In this document: positions 1-7,966 of the stretch, piece after piece
Layout: every line of letters starts with the position of its first letter
How positions within the stretch are numbered: position 1 is the stretch's first letter
Source: Flavobacteriaceae bacterium F08102
Lineage (GTDB): Bacteria > Bacteroidota > Bacteroidia > Flavobacteriales > Flavobacteriaceae
Assembly: GCA_023015935.1 (NCBI GenBank)
Contig: JALKAY010000004.1
Span: 1-64,000, forward strand
DNA length: 64,000 bases
Reading direction: 5' to 3'
The notes under the pieces: generated by a model
Told to the model about the DNA's origin: nothing
What the model saw: only the letters and a program-made list of their open reading frames with translations
Database searches by the model: none
Translations under genes and position numbers: made by a program

Positions 1-2
1 TC

Positions 3-182
3 AATACAATCGCAAATACTATAACTATAAATTACCGATCAATACTAAACTATTTTATCAATCGAAGTACTAATGCAGCTGCAGAATCATTTAATGCAAA
101 AATAAAGGCGTTTAGGGCACAGTTTAGGGGTGTTAAAAATGTAGAATTCTTTCTTTATAGATTAACTACAATTTTTGCTTAA
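3..182 (+). mobile_element. C-terminal end of an ISAon1/ISL3-like transposase (starts before the window)
   Basis: An open frame enters from the left edge and ends in TAA at 180-182, giving the last 59 residues of a protein. The segment NRSTNAAAESFNAKIKAFRA followed by an FRGVKNVEFF-type stretch resembles the C-terminal part of DDE transposases of the ISL3 superfamily as annotated in Bacteroidota (ISAon1 group), where the Glu of the xAAExF segment would be the third catalytic acid. The assignment is from memory of the family. I could not define the terminal inverted repeat in the 110 bases that follow, so whether this is an intact insertion sequence or a fragment cannot be told here. Confidence 0.65.
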
Positions 183-248
183 ACACAACAATTTGGAATG
201 ATCCATGATTCTCCATGATCCATCCCCATTTTCAATTGCATTTTATTC

Positions 249-281
249 AAAAAAAAAACCTACTTAATAAAAGTAGGTTTT
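249..281 (-). terminator. Rho-independent terminator of tRNA-Lys
   Basis: Perfect 11-bp stem (255-265 with 271-281) with a 5-base AATAA loop. The plus-strand A run at 249-258 is a T run on the minus strand, just beyond the 3' end of tRNA-Lys. Confidence 0.85.
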
Positions 282-294
282 CCGTGTAAATCTG

Positions 295-367
295 TGACCG
301 GGCTGGGGCTCGAACCCAGGACCCTCTCCTTAAAAGGGAGATGCTCTACCAACTGAGCTACCAGGTC
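295..367 (-). tRNA. tRNA-Lys (anticodon TTT)
   Basis: Read on the minus strand, the 73 bases fold as a cloverleaf: a 7-bp acceptor stem with one mismatch and discriminator A, a D arm with GCTC/GAGC, an anticodon stem TCTCC/GGAGA with loop CTTTTAA (anticodon TTT), and a T arm CTGGG/CCCAG with loop TTCGAGC. CCA is not encoded. It has its own promoter upstream and its own terminator downstream, so it appears to be a single-gene unit. Confidence 0.95.
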
Positions 368-403
368 ATCAAAGCTTCATCATCTGTTCCGCTTAGGTGG
401 GTG

Positions 404-433
404 CAAATATAATATCATATATCTATTTGACAA
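404..433 (-). promoter_or_regulatory. Promoter of tRNA-Lys
   Basis: On the minus strand there is TTG (433-431), 19 bases, then TATATTTG (411-404), which fits the Bacteroidota -33/-7 pattern. It lies about 37 bases before the tRNA 5' end. Confidence 0.75.
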
Positions 434-499
434 GTATTTTTTTAAAAAAATTTCATCGATATTTGCGCAAGTTTTTAAACACTTTAATTTCAAGTTTTT

Positions 500-1024
500 A
501 TGAAAGTAGTTTTAGTAGGTTATATGGGGAGTGGCAAGTCAACCATTGGACAAAGACTAGCAAAACAATTGGTTCTACCATTTATCGATCTCGATCATTA
601 TATTGAAGAAAAGGAAGGGATGTCTATTTCATCTTTATTCCAGGAAAAAGGAGAAATCTACTTTCGAAAATTAGAAACCCTATGTATCGCTGAACTTTTA
701 GAACGGAAAGACGATTTTGTCTTAGCTTTAGGTGGAGGAACTCCCTGTTTTGGCAAAAACATGGAACTCATAAACGCAGGTGCCTCGTCATTTTATTTAG
801 ATGGTAGTTTGCAACATTTACATACGCGGCTCTCAAAACCTAAGCGTAAAAATAAAAGACCTTTAATAAAAAACATTCCACAAGATCAATTAAAAGAATT
901 TCTTGCGAAGCATTTGTTTGAACGTAGACCTTTCTATGAAAAAGCAACGTATCAAATTCGCATAGATGAAAAGTCTAAACAAGAATTAGTCGAAGAAATT
1001 ATTCAACAATTAGGAGCCGCTTAA
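500..1024 (+). CDS. aroK: Shikimate kinase
   Basis: This 174-residue cytoplasmic enzyme phosphorylates shikimate with ATP in the chorismate pathway for aromatic amino acids. The P-loop GYMGSGKST lies at residues 7-15, the shikimate-binding DLD at 30-32 followed by an FRKLE segment with Arg56, and the GGG motif at 78-80. A basic lid (RKNKRPL) follows at about 115-121. The length is normal for the family. The gene converges on the phosphoribosyltransferase gene, and the two stops overlap by 4 bases. No other aro gene lies nearby. Confidence 0.95.
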   Translation: MKVVLVGYMGSGKSTIGQRLAKQLVLPFIDLDHYIEEKEGMSISSLFQEKGEIYFRKLETLCIAELLERKDDFVLALGGGTPCFGKNMELINAGASSFYLDGSLQHLHTRLSKPKRKNKRPLIKNIPQDQLKEFLAKHLFERRPFYEKATYQIRIDEKSKQELVEEIIQQLGAA

Positions 1025-1518
1025 TTTAAGTACGCAATACTCTCAGTATCGTTTAATTCTACCGTAATATGTTCTTGCAGTGAAGTAGATAAGGAAAGAC
1101 CTTTGAAATCGGCTTTTATTGGGTATTTTTTGTGATTTCTATTTACTAATACGGCAGTTTTAATCCGCTTAAGAGGCACTTCTAGAAAAAATTTAACCGC
1201 ATAGATTAAAGTTGTTCCTGAGTTTAGTACATCATCCACCAAAACCAATGATTTTTTTGCGTATTCATTAGGCTTAAGTGAAGTGTGAATTTCATTACGC
1301 GGATTTTCCTTATCCATAGTAACTTCACAAAGAATTACTTTTAAATTACTAATTTCAGATAAAATGGCTGCTAATTGTTTGGCTAAGATGAACCCATTCT
1401 TACTAATACCTGCAACTACGACTTCTTTTTCTTTGGCATTACTTTCGTAAATCTGAAAGGCAATACGTCTTACTTTATGTTCGATTTGAAGGTGATCTAA
1501 AATAATGGATCGCTGCAT
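1021..1518 (-). CDS. Phosphoribosyltransferase domain protein
   Basis: The product has 165 residues and a type I phosphoribosyltransferase fold. The PRPP-binding motif LVLVDDVLNSGTT is at about residues 91-103, preceded by the VVVAGISKNGF loop near 34-44. The substrate base cannot be told from sequence. PyrR-like and hypoxanthine-type proteins share this layout, but flavobacterial proteins of this kind are usually left generic. A longer frame begins at a TTG at 1536, but that codon lies inside the probable -7 box at 1534-1541, so the ATG at 1516-1518 is preferred. Confidence 0.8.
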   Translation of the reverse strand: MQRSIILDHLQIEHKVRRIAFQIYESNAKEKEVVVAGISKNGFILAKQLAAILSEISNLKVILCEVTMDKENPRNEIHTSLKPNEYAKKSLVLVDDVLNSGTTLIYAVKFFLEVPLKRIKTAVLVNRNHKKYPIKADFKGLSLSTSLQEHITVELNDTESIAYLN

Positions 1519-1533
1519 AGTTAATTTTTTTTT

Positions 1534-1541
1534 CAAAGATA
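1534..1541 (-). promoter_or_regulatory. -7 box for the phosphoribosyltransferase gene
   Basis: TATCTTTG on the minus strand, 15 bases before the ATG at 1518. It decides the start codon, since the upstream TTG would fall inside the promoter. No good -33 TTG is visible. Confidence 0.55.
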
Positions 1542-1925
1542 TTATTTTTCTGCTGATAGATCATTATTTCGATAATCATCTAACTCCCTTCGATCTTTTT
1601 TAGTTGGTCGACCTTCTCCTTTCATACGGTAGTGGTCTTTTGCAAACCGTAACAATTCTTGCCCTTCAAAAGCTTCTTTAGGAGTAATATCTTTTCGGTA
1701 TAGATCTACCAACTTAGCACCAACTCGATTAGGTGGGGTGTCTAACACTACCAATTCATAATTAATTTGATTCTTTCTAACGACAATCTTCTCACCGACA
1801 TACACTTCCTTCGCAGGTTTTATTTTTTGGGAATTAATTTTCACATGTCCCTTTTTACATGCTTCTGCGGCTTGATTTCGCGTTTTATAATAACGTGTAG
1901 CCCAAAGGTATTTATCTATTCTCAT
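1542..1925 (-). CDS. RNA-binding S4 domain protein (Hsp15-like)
   Basis: The 127-residue protein begins with a canonical S4 RNA-binding domain (MRIDKYLWATRYYKTRNQAA, residues 1-60) and ends in a basic tail rich in Lys/Arg (GEGRPTKKDRRELDDYR). This is the layout of Hsp15/HslR, which in E. coli binds stalled 50S subunits carrying nascent chains. That function is inferred by family only. Its ATG overlaps the TGA of the upstream S41 protease (ATGA overlap), indicating translational coupling in a two-gene operon. Confidence 0.85.
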   Translation of the reverse strand: MRIDKYLWATRYYKTRNQAAEACKKGHVKINSQKIKPAKEVYVGEKIVVRKNQINYELVVLDTPPNRVGAKLVDLYRKDITPKEAFEGQELLRFAKDHYRMKGEGRPTKKDRRELDDYRNNDLSAEK

Positions 1926-3373
1926 TCAATTTCACTAGGAATAATATACATTTCTTTTGAAAATTTCTCCTTTTCTCTTGACGAGAAAATTTTAGTAGAG
2001 ATCCTTGAAGATTTTGCTGCAATTGTTTCGGGAATATCTCCATTTATAGCTGCCAGCGCAGTATTCAATAAAGGTTCATTTAGATCACCAAAGTCTTTTA
2101 TGTCGGCTGCATATTCTATTTTCTTAAAATTTGGTTTAAACCCTTTAATATAATCACTTTGATCTAATTTATTAAAGATACGAAAGGTAATTGGTTGCAT
2201 TGCATTGGTATGATTAGGGTTTACATTTTTATTTGTAAAATCAGGTGAATCGTACACAGTATATGACCCTACATTTTTACCATATGTCGTAGTACCTACC
2301 GTTTTCACATCCATAAACGGTTTCAACCCATTAATAATCATTTCACTTGCAGAAGCTGTGTCATCCGAAGTAATGATAAAAACTCTACTTAAATTTGTCA
2401 ATCTATTCAGCGTTATTTCTCCAGATTTATTTCCATCTTGATCATACACATTCCCACGGTTTTCAAAAAAATACCCACCATTATTTTTCGCATTCTTCGT
2501 ATTGTAAATGAGTTTTGCAAAGACTTCTGTGTCCGAAGCATTTCCATATATCATACTGGCTAAATAAGCTGATGTTAATACAGAACCGCCACCATTATAC
2601 CGTAGATCTAAAATTAATTCATCGATTCCCGCTGTTTGAAACTCCCCAAAAACGTCATTTAATTCTGTATGGAAAGGGTATTTAAATCCGTTGTACACTA
2701 AATAGCCAATTTTTTTTCCATTAGATTCTATAATGCTTTTGTAATGTACAGGGTTTTCAATGACTTGCCGTAAGGTTAAATTAACCGTTTTACCATTTTT
2801 AGTATAGGTTCCATTGTCGTAATCAGCAAATCCTAGGGAAATGTTATTATCACGGTAATATCCATTCACAATGGTGTAATTAGACATTGTTAAGGTCGTT
2901 CCATTAAATTCAGTAAAATAATCGCCTCGTTTCATATTTACATCCGCAGCCGGAGAATTTGGAACTACATAGGTAACATAACCAACAACAAAGTCTGTAG
3001 AACCTACCCGCTCTAAACCAAATTCAAACCCAAAAGCATCATTAACCCCTCTAAAAGAAGCTGCTTGTTCGTTGTAATCTTCTATAAACCAAGAAAATCG
3101 ATCAGTTTCACCAGGCTGATATAACAGCGTTGCAAATAAATCTTCTGGAGAGCCATAGTTCGATAAATACGTATTGTAATCAGAAATGTCGTCGTTTTTA
3201 GTGTCTGCTAAATTCGGAACTTTGTCTTGCCAATAATACTCGGCATTTAATCCTTTCCAAACAAAATCTTTAATTTCATTTTCAACGGCTATTTGTGGAG
3301 TTGGATCATCGTCTTTGTTACAACTTACAAAAAGCAATAGAGTAAAGGCAAACAATAAGGTTAATCTTTTCAT
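1922..3373 (-). CDS. S41 family C-terminal processing peptidase, lipoprotein
   Basis: The 483-residue protein has a lipoprotein signal with lipobox LFVSC (Cys18), followed by acidic residues, so it is probably exported and lipid-anchored. A PDZ-like segment lies at about 105-190 and the peptidase domain at about 215-400. The latter contains LILDLRYNGGGSV (about 253-265), the nucleophile region SDDTASASE (336-344) and a downstream TTYGK segment likely to supply the catalytic Lys. These are features of Tsp/CtpA-type proteases. It is the first gene of an operon with the S4 protein. Confidence 0.9.
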   Translation of the reverse strand: MKRLTLLFAFTLLLFVSCNKDDDPTPQIAVENEIKDFVWKGLNAEYYWQDKVPNLADTKNDDISDYNTYLSNYGSPEDLFATLLYQPGETDRFSWFIEDYNEQAASFRGVNDAFGFEFGLERVGSTDFVVGYVTYVVPNSPAADVNMKRGDYFTEFNGTTLTMSNYTIVNGYYRDNNISLGFADYDNGTYTKNGKTVNLTLRQVIENPVHYKSIIESNGKKIGYLVYNGFKYPFHTELNDVFGEFQTAGIDELILDLRYNGGGSVLTSAYLASMIYGNASDTEVFAKLIYNTKNAKNNGGYFFENRGNVYDQDGNKSGEITLNRLTNLSRVFIITSDDTASASEMIINGLKPFMDVKTVGTTTYGKNVGSYTVYDSPDFTNKNVNPNHTNAMQPITFRIFNKLDQSDYIKGFKPNFKKIEYAADIKDFGDLNEPLLNTALAAINGDIPETIAAKSSRISTKIFSSREKEKFSKEMYIIPSEIE

Positions 3374-3404
3374 TCGTAAATTATTAGTTTCTCATTAGTT
3401 CTTA

Positions 3405-3412
3405 CAAATTTA
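3405..3412 (-). promoter_or_regulatory. -7 box for the S41 peptidase operon
   Basis: TAAATTTG on the minus strand, 31 bases before the ATG at 3373. No convincing -33 element was found. Confidence 0.45.
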
Positions 3413-3511
3413 CTAATTATATTGCATTTCAAATCTTGTGTAACAATTTATTAAGTAATTCGTCGTACAAGTGTAAGTATCAAATATATTGCCAAAATCA
3501 CTAACCTTCAA

Positions 3512-4021
3512 ATGAGACAGACTGAATTTTTAACGACGGTACTACCCTTTAAGGATAAAGTGTTTCGTTTGGCTAAACGACTCTTAGTTTCAAAAGACGA
3601 GGCGGAAGATGCAACACAGGAATTGTATTTGAAATTGTGGAAAAATAAAGAAAAGCTAGGTAATTATAAGAATGTAGAAGCATTTGCAATGACGATGACA
3701 AAAAATTATTGTCTAGATCAACTCAAATCAAAACGATCCAGTAATTTACGTTTAGTTCACACAAATTATATAGAAAAAGGGGAGGGACTACAACGAAATA
3801 TTGAATTAAAAGACGCAGTTTCTAAAGTACATGAATTAATAGCGAATTTACCCGAAAAACAACGATTAATTATTCAGTTGCGAGATGTTGAGAATTATGA
3901 ATTCGAAGAAATTGGCAAGATTCTTGACTTACAACCCACAGCAGTCCGTGTAGCTTTATCACGTGCGAGAAAAACAATAAGAGAACAATTAATAAAAAAG
4001 CATAACTATGGAATTGTCTAG
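3512..4021 (+). CDS. RNA polymerase ECF-type sigma factor
   Basis: The 169-residue protein has sigma region 2 (SKDEAEDATQELYLKLWK, about 27-44) and region 4 with the LPEKQRLIIQLRDVENYEFEEIG helix-turn-helix lead-in (about 114-136). Region 3 is absent, which is the ECF layout. It heads an operon: the next gene, a single-span membrane protein, overlaps its end by 14 bases, as expected for a cognate anti-sigma factor. The following two genes encode exported DUF4252 proteins, which are likely targets of the same system. Confidence 0.92.
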   Translation: MRQTEFLTTVLPFKDKVFRLAKRLLVSKDEAEDATQELYLKLWKNKEKLGNYKNVEAFAMTMTKNYCLDQLKSKRSSNLRLVHTNYIEKGEGLQRNIELKDAVSKVHELIANLPEKQRLIIQLRDVENYEFEEIGKILDLQPTAVRVALSRARKTIREQLIKKHNYGIV

Positions 4022-4439
4022 AATCGAGAAGCTCCTTGAAAAATATGATAACGCAACAACGAGTTTGCAAGAAGAGCAAGAGCTTAAAGACTTTTTTAGT
4101 CAGAAAGAGATCCCTGCTCATTTGGTGTCGTACCAAGCGATGTTTGGATATTTTCAAGAAAACAGTAATGAGCAATTCACAAAAACTATTCTTCTTTCTA
4201 AAAGAAAAGCCCCACATTGGAAATGGCTATCCGTAGCAGCTGCTGCAGCACTATTGATTTCTGTCTACACGTTTACCAACAATGAGTTATCCTCAAAAGA
4301 AAGAGAACAAGCACAATTAGCGATGCAACAAACCAAAGATGCCTTTTTATTGTTGTCAAAAAATTTAAATAAAGGCTCAAACTTAGTTTATTCTGGGTTA
4401 CAAGAATTTGACAACGCAACAAGTAAAGTATTTAAATAA
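4008..4439 (+). CDS. Probable anti-sigma factor, single-span membrane protein
   Basis: The product has 143 residues. The N-terminal 70 residues are hydrophilic and acidic, with a LEKYDNATTSLQEEQELK helix typical of the cytosolic sigma-binding part of flavobacterial anti-sigma-like proteins. One membrane span lies at about 72-90 (WLSVAAAAALLISVY), followed by a helical periplasmic tail. The gene start lies within the sigma gene. Family membership is inferred from position and topology; no zinc-binding ZAS motif is visible. Confidence 0.7.
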   Translation: MELSRIEKLLEKYDNATTSLQEEQELKDFFSQKEIPAHLVSYQAMFGYFQENSNEQFTKTILLSKRKAPHWKWLSVAAAAALLISVYTFTNNELSSKEREQAQLAMQQTKDAFLLLSKNLNKGSNLVYSGLQEFDNATSKVFK

Positions 4440-4456
4440 AAAAATAAATTGAAATC

Positions 4457-4987
4457 ATGAATATAATAACGATAAAAAGAAATAGTAAGAAAGTAATCTT
4501 TACCATTACATTGGCACTGATCGCTACCGTAGGATATAGCCAATCTATATTTGATAAATTTGAAGATCTAGACGATGTAAGTGCTGTCGTAGTGAACAAA
4601 AAAATGTTTGATATGATCATCTCTGTATCTGAGAATGATGTAGATTTTAAAAACATGGTTAATGGGCTGATTTCCCTAAAAATGTTTACCACCAAGAACA
4701 GTACTGTTGCCAATCAAATGAATGCAGCAGCTGCTGAATATTTAAAATCTGCTAAACTTTCTGAGCTTATGCGAGTTAAAGACGATGGTAATAATGTAAA
4801 AATTTACGTTAAAGAAGGTAGAGACAAAGACCATATTAAAGAACTTTTTATGCATGTCAATGCAAAAGATGGTGAATCTTTGGTGTTTACCCTAATTGGG
4901 GATATTGATTTAAAGCAAATTGCCAAATTAACAAAACAAATGAACATTCCTGGAAGTGAACATTTAAATAATATTAATAAAAAATAA
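4457..4987 (+). CDS. DUF4252 family exported protein
   Basis: A 176-residue protein with a signal peptide ending near TVGYSQ, followed by a compact alpha/beta domain typical of DUF4252. That family is found in Bacteroidota next to ECF sigma genes, and its function is unknown. The mature part starts SIFDKFEDLDDVSAVVVNKKMF. It is the third gene of the sigma operon and is followed after 5 bases by a second, lipid-anchored DUF4252 gene, so the two probably act together in the periplasm. Confidence 0.8.
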   Translation: MNIITIKRNSKKVIFTITLALIATVGYSQSIFDKFEDLDDVSAVVVNKKMFDMIISVSENDVDFKNMVNGLISLKMFTTKNSTVANQMNAAAAEYLKSAKLSELMRVKDDGNNVKIYVKEGRDKDHIKELFMHVNAKDGESLVFTLIGDIDLKQIAKLTKQMNIPGSEHLNNINKK

Positions 4988-4992
4988 CCCTT

Positions 4993-5556
4993 ATGAATAC
5001 GAGTTTAAAAAAAATGGTGTTACTGCTGTGTGCCGTAACATTGGTGTCATGTGCATCCAATCTCTCGTTGCAAAAATATTATATTGACAATAGTGATAAT
5101 GAAAATTTCATCACCTTAGACATTCCAGGAAATGTCTTTGCTTTAAAAGAAAATGCACCGACTGAATTATCAAAAATCACAACATCTATTCATAAATTCA
5201 ATATTCTAGCTTTTATAAAAAAAGAAGATAATAAAGCTCAATATGCCATAGAGAATCAAAAGGTTAAGGCTATATTGAAAAATGATAAATACCAAGAGTT
5301 AATTCGTATTAAACATCAAGGAAGAACAGTTTCCTTAAAATATGAAGGTGAAGAAGATGATCAGACGCTACATGAAGTAGTATTGTTTGCTTCGGACAAG
5401 GAGAAGGGATTTGCCTTAGTGCGAATCCTTGGTGAAAACATGAACCCCGCAGACATGATACAATTTGCAAAAAACTTTGATGCAGTTGACCTCAATGGAA
5501 CAGAATTAGAAGGGGTCTTACAAAATATTGAAAAAAACGTGGTTCAGCAGGATTAA
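4993..5556 (+). CDS. DUF4252 family lipoprotein
   Basis: The 187-residue protein has lipobox TLVSC (Cys20) and a DUF4252-like domain shifted in composition from its neighbour; it ends FDAVDLNGTELEGVLQNIEK. It is the last gene of the sigma/anti-sigma/DUF4252 operon. The pairing of one secreted and one lipid-anchored paralogue suggests a periplasmic partner pair. No catalytic motif is visible. Confidence 0.7.
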   Translation: MNTSLKKMVLLLCAVTLVSCASNLSLQKYYIDNSDNENFITLDIPGNVFALKENAPTELSKITTSIHKFNILAFIKKEDNKAQYAIENQKVKAILKNDKYQELIRIKHQGRTVSLKYEGEEDDQTLHEVVLFASDKEKGFALVRILGENMNPADMIQFAKNFDAVDLNGTELEGVLQNIEKNVVQQD

Positions 5557-5580
5557 TCCAATCCTCCTACAGGCACTAAG

Positions 5581-5610
5581 AAAAAAACATGGTTACCCTA
5601 TGTTTTTTTT
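5581..5610. terminator. Possible bidirectional terminator between convergent genes
   Basis: An A run, short GC core and T run (AAAAAAACATGG and CCCTATGTTTTTTT arms, imperfect) lie between the sigma operon and the convergent XRE gene. The stem is weak. Confidence 0.45.
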
Positions 5611-5944
5611 ATGCCGGATCATGACTGCTAAAGGTTCCGTCTGAATAAAATATGACGATACGTTCAATTTCCTTTTCTTCTGTTTTTGTGGATCGAATAC
5701 GTTGTGCTTGTGAATTCGATTTCGGAAAAGTTCCTTTTCCGTTTATTAACCATTGTAAATCTATCTCTTTAAATTCCTCTAGCATTTTCAAAACAAGGTC
5801 CAAACTCGGCTTATTTCTGCCTGATAAAAGATGGGAGATAGACGAGGGTTGTACTTGTAATTTTTCGGCAAAGGCACTTGCCGTCAATCCATAGTGCGTT
5901 AATATAAGCGAAAGCCTTTCTGAAAATTTTTCTTGATTTACCAT
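5609..5944 (-). CDS. XRE family helix-turn-helix regulator
   Basis: Beginning at MVNQEKFSERLSLIL, the product has 111 residues. The HTH lies at about 10-60 (LTASAFAEKLQVQPSSISHL and an SGRNKPSLD stretch), the layout of Cro/C1-type DNA-binding proteins. The C-terminal tail is charged and ends in an IVIFYSDGTF segment seen in flavobacterial proteins of this type. A longer frame starts at 6007, but a -7 box at 5961-5968 lies inside it, so the ATG at 5944 is chosen. The target is unknown. Confidence 0.85.
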   Translation of the reverse strand: MVNQEKFSERLSLILTHYGLTASAFAEKLQVQPSSISHLLSGRNKPSLDLVLKMLEEFKEIDLQWLINGKGTFPKSNSQAQRIRSTKTEEKEIERIVIFYSDGTFSSHDPA

Positions 5945-5960
5945 GCGTTTAATATTGTTA

Positions 5961-5968
5961 CAAATGTA
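5961..5968 (-). promoter_or_regulatory. -7 box for the XRE regulator
   Basis: TACATTTG on the minus strand, 16 bases before the chosen ATG. It supports the shorter start. Confidence 0.5.
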
Positions 5969-6269
5969 ATTATTTAAAATTAAACAACGATTAATTAAGA
6001 CCAACAACCCATTAATAATATTAAAATAAAGCTTTATTTAAAAGCACTTAAACAACTGGTTATCAATTTTTAAAATGTGCATTTTTACTTTTGTAAATAC
6101 AAATCTGCAAAACCTCATTGAAAGCTGTTACAACTGTAAATTAAGCTTCACAAAATGAATTGTTAATTTTTACAATCAACACAATTCAACCATTCAACTT
6201 CCCCATCATATTACTGATTTACCCCTCATTCTTCTCAAAGAAATGAGATGCTTTTCCGCTTCATAATAG
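5969..6269. other. Divergent intergenic region without a gene
   Basis: AT-rich stretch between the XRE gene and the M14 peptidase gene. Apart from the promoter elements at its two borders I see no gene, repeat or RNA-like fold. Confidence 0.5.
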
Positions 6270-6277
6270 TATCTTTG
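6270..6277 (+). promoter_or_regulatory. -7 box for the M14 peptidase gene
   Basis: TATCTTTG, 16 bases before the ATG at 6294. No clear -33 TTG. Confidence 0.55.
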
Positions 6278-6293
6278 TATTTTCAGAAAACGT

Positions 6294-7391
6294 ATGAAGG
6301 TAGAAAAATTAATAAACTGGCACGAGACGAATAAATGCAAATCAATTGCAGGGCGTTATATAACAACTAAAAGTATTGATCCTGTTTTAGCTCATTTACC
6401 TACGTCATTTAAACAGCGTGTTGTTGGGGAGTCTGCTGAAGGACGCAAATTAAAAACCATTGAAGTTGGTAGCGGATCTATTCGCATTTTATGCTGGAGT
6501 CAAATGCACGGAAATGAAAGCACCGGAACAAAAGCTTTAATTGATCTTTTAGAGTGGCTCAGTGCAGCTTCTACAGAAGCTCAGGAAATTTTAGATGCGT
6601 GCACCATGGTTTTCATGCCAATTGTCAATCCTGATGGAGCTGTAGCTTATTCGCGTGTTAACGCACAGCAAATTGATTTAAATAGAGATGTTTTAGATCA
6701 AAACGCTCCAGAAAGTAAGGTTTTATTGAGCGTACTCAAAGAGGTAAACCCTGAATATTGCTTTAACCTTCACGATCAACGAACCATTTTTAGCGTAGAG
6801 CCAGCTCATCATCCGGCTACCTTATCATTTTTAGCCCCTTCTGTGAATCAAAACAGGACAGTCACGGAAGGCAGAAAAAAAACGATGCAGGTAATTGCTG
6901 CAATATACCAAAACTTACGCAAGGTACTACCACATCAAATAGGTCGTTATAGCGATGAATTTTACCCTACTGCTACGGGAGATAATTTTGAAAAAATGGG
7001 GCATCACACTATCTTAATCGAAGCAGGACATTTTCCTGATGACTACCAAAGAGAGGTCGTTCGAAAATACAATTGGCTAGCGCTATTGCTAGGTATACAT
7101 GCCATAGCAAAACCATCAAAAGACATTTCGTACAAATCCTATTTTGAAATCCCCAACAATGAACAGTACTACCTCGATGAAATCCACTACAATGTGAAAT
7201 TAGAGAATTATGAAGAACTTATAGATCTTGGAATTTTATATAAAGAAATACTAACAGACGGAACGATTCGATTCCTACCACAAATTGAAAAAATAGGTCA
7301 CCTAACCAATTATACCGCAAACAAACTAATTAATTCAAAAGGCAAAACCTATAAGGACGAAAAGGACTTTCTAAATAATTACAAGAAATAA
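6294..7391 (+). CDS. M14 family zinc carboxypeptidase-like protein
   Basis: This 365-residue protein carries the M14 zinc site: His72 and Glu75 in MHGNE, and His160 in CFNLHDQ. The likely general base is Glu243 in the ILIEAGHF segment. An Asn-Arg pair (DLNRD, about 128-132) matches the substrate carboxylate-binding residues of the family. No signal peptide is evident, so it is probably cytoplasmic, closer to the succinylglutamate-desuccinylase/M14-like branch. It may remove C-terminal residues or deacylate amino acids; the substrate is unknown. It is followed by an Lrp regulator and E1 dehydrogenase in the same direction. Confidence 0.85.
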   Translation: MKVEKLINWHETNKCKSIAGRYITTKSIDPVLAHLPTSFKQRVVGESAEGRKLKTIEVGSGSIRILCWSQMHGNESTGTKALIDLLEWLSAASTEAQEILDACTMVFMPIVNPDGAVAYSRVNAQQIDLNRDVLDQNAPESKVLLSVLKEVNPEYCFNLHDQRTIFSVEPAHHPATLSFLAPSVNQNRTVTEGRKKTMQVIAAIYQNLRKVLPHQIGRYSDEFYPTATGDNFEKMGHHTILIEAGHFPDDYQREVVRKYNWLALLLGIHAIAKPSKDISYKSYFEIPNNEQYYLDEIHYNVKLENYEELIDLGILYKEILTDGTIRFLPQIEKIGHLTNYTANKLINSKGKTYKDEKDFLNNYKK

Positions 7392-7459
7392 TTCGGTTTT
7401 ACCACTGTTTTATTCGTAATAATTTAAGAAATTTGCCCTTTACTTAAACTATCATCAAT

Positions 7460-7945
7460 ATGTCGAAATTTAAACTAGATGAAATTGATCATCAAATTCT
7501 AGATATTCTCATTGAGAATGCACGAACTCCATTTACAGATATTGCAAAAAAACTATTGGTTTCTGCGGGAACCATTCATGTTCGCGTTAAGAAAATGGAA
7601 GAAGAAGGGGTGATTAAAGGCTCTACACTTACGGTGGATTACGACAAAATGAATTATACGTTTATTGCTTATGTCGGAATTTTTGTAGAAAACTCTTCAA
7701 ATAACCAAAAAGTTATCGAAGCTTTAAAAAAAATACCAGAGGTAACTGTAGCGCATTTAACAACGGGTAAGTTTGCGATTTTTTGCAAAATAAGAGCCAT
7801 AGATACGAAACATGCCAAAGACATTATCTTTTCTATCGATAACATCCCGGGGGTTCTAAGGACTGAAACTTCCATTTCTCTTGAGGAGATAATCAATGAT
7901 AAAAAACGATTGATGCACGCTATTTTTGATGGATATCGCGTTTAA
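7460..7945 (+). CDS. Lrp/AsnC family transcriptional regulator
   Basis: The 161-residue protein has the N-terminal winged HTH (LDEIDHQILDILIENARTPF, then a DIAKKLLVSAGTIHVRVKK recognition region, about 6-50) and a C-terminal ligand-binding RAM domain (about 70-150). Lrp proteins sense amino acids. Its position 21 bases before a branched-chain-type 2-oxoacid dehydrogenase gene makes control of amino-acid or oxoacid breakdown a reasonable inference. Confidence 0.93.
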   Translation: MSKFKLDEIDHQILDILIENARTPFTDIAKKLLVSAGTIHVRVKKMEEEGVIKGSTLTVDYDKMNYTFIAYVGIFVENSSNNQKVIEALKKIPEVTVAHLTTGKFAIFCKIRAIDTKHAKDIIFSIDNIPGVLRTETSISLEEIINDKKRLMHAIFDGYRV

Positions 7946-7966
7946 TTTCATACAGCACTAAAGTTC

